Positions 4,990-6,571 of a stretch of 6,571 nt of DNA are shown here, one piece after another. Below the pieces are notes generated by a model. The model did no database searches. It was not told the DNA's origin and worked only from the letters and a program-made list of their open reading frames with translations. Source of the stretch: Massilia sp. (GTDB lineage: Bacteria; Pseudomonadota; Gammaproteobacteria; Burkholderiales; Burkholderiaceae_D); contig JAQGNM010000580.1 of assembly GCA_028291845.1 (NCBI GenBank), forward strand, positions 1 to 6,571, in the 5' to 3' direction. Numbering within the stretch: position 1 is the first letter of the stretch; the number at the start of each line of letters is the position of its first letter. Made by a program: the position numbers and the translations under genes.

Positions 4990-5904
4990 CTACGCCAGCA
5001 TTTGCTTGCGCGCTTCTTCACACGACAGCGACTGCATCATATCCAAAAACGCCCGCGTCTTCGCCGGCATCAGCCGCCGCCCCGGAAACACCGCCCACCC
5101 CGTCACCGCCGGCAGTTCCCACTCCGGCAGCACCCTGACCAACTCGCCCTTTTTCAAAAACGGATTGGCGAACAGGTCCGAGCTGGCGGCGATGCCGGCG
5201 CCGGCGCAGGCGATGCGCGCCAGCAGGTCGGGCGAATTGGCGGTCAACTTGGCCGGCAGCTCGCGCGACCAGGTCACCTTGCCGCGCGTGAGCAGCCATG
5301 ATTGGGCGCCGCCGCTGCGGCTGAGCAGGCATAGCAGATCGTGCCGTTCGAGGTCGTCCGGCGTCTCCGGCAGGCCGCGCGTGGCCAGGTAGGCGGGCGA
5401 GGCATACAGGCCGATGTGCTCGAAGGCGATACGGCGGGCGGCCAGGGTGGCGTCGTCCGGCAGGTCGCCCATGCGAATCGCAATGTCGAAGTTTTCGGCC
5501 ACCAGGTCGACCCGGCGCGGCGACAGGTCGAGTTCGAGCGTGATCGCCGGATAGCGCCGCATGAATTCGGCCAGCATGGCCGACAAACCGAGGTTGGCAA
5601 AGTCGCTCGGCATCGACAGGCGCAGTTTGCCGCTCGGCTCCTGCTGGCGGTGTTCGGCCAGCGCGCCCACCGCTTCGACCTGCTCGACCACCTGGCGCGC
5701 ATGCTCGAGCAGGCTTTCGCCGAATTCGGTCAGCACAAGGCTGCGCGTGGTCCGCTGCAGCAAGCGCTCGCCGAGCGTGCTTTCGAGCTGCGCGATGCGG
5801 CGCGAGACGGTCGACCTGGGCAGGTCCAGGCGTAGCGCCGCCTTGCTGAAGCTGCCAGTTTCAGCGATGCGGGCAAACAGCAGGAGGTCGTTGGGGTCGA
5901 TCAT
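4990..5904 (-). CDS. LysR-type transcriptional regulator (304 aa)
   Basis: The N-terminus MIDPNDLLLFARIAETGSFS and the helix-turn-helix around residues 18-37 (KAALRLDLPRSTVSRRI) are standard LysR, followed by QLESTLGERLLQRTTRSLVLTEFG and the long linker helix (about 60-88). Residues 92-300 are the substrate-binding-like effector domain, with the CrgA-like family marks RVDLVAENFDIAIRMGDLPDD cut short here as VDLVAENFDIAIRMG and SPAYLATRGLP. The ATG at 5904 is chosen because it starts at the usual point before the HTH. The frame stays open to 5994, but those extra 30 residues are not LysR-like and would use up most of the intergenic region. No good ribosome site precedes the start. It is divergent from azoR and probably regulates it, perhaps in response to quinones, azo compounds or related electrophiles; the effector is inferred from context only. 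Confidence 0.94.
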   Translation of the reverse strand: MIDPNDLLLFARIAETGSFSKAALRLDLPRSTVSRRIAQLESTLGERLLQRTTRSLVLTEFGESLLEHARQVVEQVEAVGALAEHRQQEPSGKLRLSMPSDFANLGLSAMLAEFMRRYPAITLELDLSPRRVDLVAENFDIAIRMGDLPDDATLAARRIAFEHIGLYASPAYLATRGLPETPDDLERHDLLCLLSRSGGAQSWLLTRGKVTWSRELPAKLTANSPDLLARIACAGAGIAASSDLFANPFLKKGELVRVLPEWELPAVTGWAVFPGRRLMPAKTRAFLDMMQSLSCEEARKQMLA

Positions 5905-6031
5905 CGGATGGGGGCGATTGTGCCATATAGGGAATAATGTTATCCATTTTATGCCCTTCCTGGCGATAAATGGAACTGTTAAAGTGTTCTTCATCGAAGT
6001 CCATAACAGTCACTGATATAAGGAAACCTCA
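5905..6031. promoter_or_regulatory. Shared LysR/azoR regulatory spacer with several dyads
   Basis: This 127-bp divergent spacer is AT-richer than its surroundings. ACTGTTA (5975-5981) and TAACAGT (6004-6010) are perfect inverted copies 22 nt apart. GGAATAATGTTATCC (5931-5945) is a near-perfect dyad with one bulged A, CTTCATCGAAG (5989-5999) is a short perfect dyad, and CAGTCACTG (6007-6015) is another. A weak azoR promoter could be TTAAAG (5979-5984) with CATAAC (6002-6007) at 17-bp spacing, start near 6014; the ACTGTTA/TAACAGT arms would overlap both boxes. For the minus-strand gene, TATATG (complement of 5924-5929) is a possible -10. Which dyad the LysR protein binds is not decidable by eye. 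Confidence 0.5.
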
Positions 6032-6571
6032 ATGAACATCCTGCAAATCAATTCCAGCGCTCGCAGCAGCGGTTCTGAATCCACCCGCATGAGCGACAAG
6101 CTGGTTGCCGGGCTGGTGGCCGCCAATCCTGGCGCATCTGTGGTGCGCCGCGATCTGGCAAGCGACCCGCATCCGACGCTCGACGAAGCGGCGCTGGGCG
6201 CGCTGTTCACCCCGGCCGCCGACCGCAGCGCCGAGCAGAACGCGCGCATCGCGCTCGACGACGCCCTGATCGCCCAGGTGCAGGCCGCCGACGTGCTGGT
6301 GATCGGCGCGCCGATGTACAACTTCGGCATCACCACGCAGCTGAACGCCTGGTTCGACGCCATCGCCCGTGCCGGCGTGACCTTCCGCTACACCGCCACC
6401 GGCCCGGAAGGCCTGCTGACCGGTAAAAAAGTCTACGTCAACCTGTCGCGCGGCGGCGTGCACCGCAACGGCGCCAGCGACTCGCAAGTACCGTACCTGA
6501 AGACCTTCCTGGGCTTTCTGGGCATGACCGACGTCACCTTCCTCTACAGCGAAGGCATGGGCATGGGTCCT
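6032..6571 (+). CDS. azoR: FMN-dependent NADH-azoreductase, cut by the right edge (first 180 aa)
   Basis: The protein reduces azo bonds and, in the family, quinones by two-electron transfer from NADH through bound FMN; it is a cytosolic flavodoxin-like dimer. Seen here are the phosphate-binding start MNILQINSSAR, the FMN motif APMYNFGITTQL (MYNF at 95-98), ARAGVTFRYT-TGPEGLLTGKK (113-133), SRGG (139-142) and YLKTFLGFLGMTDVTF (155-170), closely following E. coli AzoR (201 aa). About 20 C-terminal residues lie beyond the window. The start at 6032 has AAGGA (6020-6024) 7 nt upstream. It is transcribed away from a LysR-type gene, a common arrangement for azoreductase and quinone-reductase genes under inducible control. 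Confidence 0.96.
   Translation, partial: MNILQINSSARSSGSESTRMSDKLVAGLVAANPGASVVRRDLASDPHPTLDEAALGALFTPAADRSAEQNARIALDDALIAQVQAADVLVIGAPMYNFGITTQLNAWFDAIARAGVTFRYTATGPEGLLTGKKVYVNLSRGGVHRNGASDSQVPYLKTFLGFLGMTDVTFLYSEGMGMGP

Noticed and set aside
4878..5392. Plus-strand frames starting inside the inverted-repeat element
   Set aside because: They begin in the palindrome and run antisense to the LysR gene, with low-complexity products.
5905..5994. Thirty-residue N-terminal extension of the LysR protein
   Set aside because: LysR proteins begin a few residues before the HTH, as at 5904. The extension is not family-like and would occupy the divergent promoter region.
332..6045. The small membrane protein gene and azoR both begin with ATGAACATCCTGCA
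   Set aside because: The identity ends after 14 bases and the proteins differ completely after MNIL. It is most likely coincidence of common codons.
1..6571. CRISPR array, tRNA, rRNA, insertion sequence, phage or toxin-antitoxin genes
   Set aside because: I saw no regularly spaced repeats, cloverleaf-like stretches, transposase motifs or small toxin/antitoxin pairs on either strand.

Overview
The window is very GC-rich, with strong G/C preference at third codon positions. The proteins look betaproteobacterial, and the whole fits an Oxalobacteraceae-type chromosome (Massilia, Duganella or Janthinobacterium-like). That placement is inferred from gene style and content; no search was run. The region is mostly chromosomal housekeeping and accessory metabolism. 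I see no phage, plasmid, insertion sequence, CRISPR, rRNA or tRNA signal.

Layout, left to right. Bases 1-331 hold the possible 3' end of an unrecognised gene (stop at 124-126), a GC-rich hairpin, an A-rich tract next to a weak hairpin, and a short perfect palindrome. A small membrane or exported protein of unknown function follows (332-577). Next is an exported protein (722-1477) made of two YXWGXW-type repeats plus an Asp/Arg-rich tail resembling calcium-binding thrombospondin type 3 repeats. It is closed by a strong intrinsic terminator (1492-1524).

A tight three-gene operon then starts from an extended -10 promoter. It encodes an RNase HI-like protein with an N-terminal extension (1557-2258), a YedJ-type HD-domain phosphohydrolase (2260-2907) and a ten-helix EamA/DMT transporter (2907-3770). 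The junctions are a 1-nt gap and a 1-nt overlap, so translational coupling is likely. A bidirectional-looking terminator (3843-3871) ends this block.

A single phosphatidylserine decarboxylase gene (psd, 3998-4852) has its own promoter with a perfect TATAAT box. A perfect 11-bp inverted repeat covers the -35 region. Downstream, 112 bp of nested inverted repeats (4860-4971) fill the gap to a convergent LysR-type regulator (4990-5904, minus strand). That regulator is divergent from an FMN-dependent NADH-azoreductase gene (azoR, 6032 to the right edge, truncated). Their 127-bp shared spacer carries several dyads suited to LysR binding, so the regulator probably controls azoR and itself.

No clearly new multi-gene system is present. 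The best leads are the nested palindromic element, the dyad on the psd promoter, the probably leaderless RNase H-like gene with its coupled HD and transporter partners, and the repeat architecture of the exported protein.
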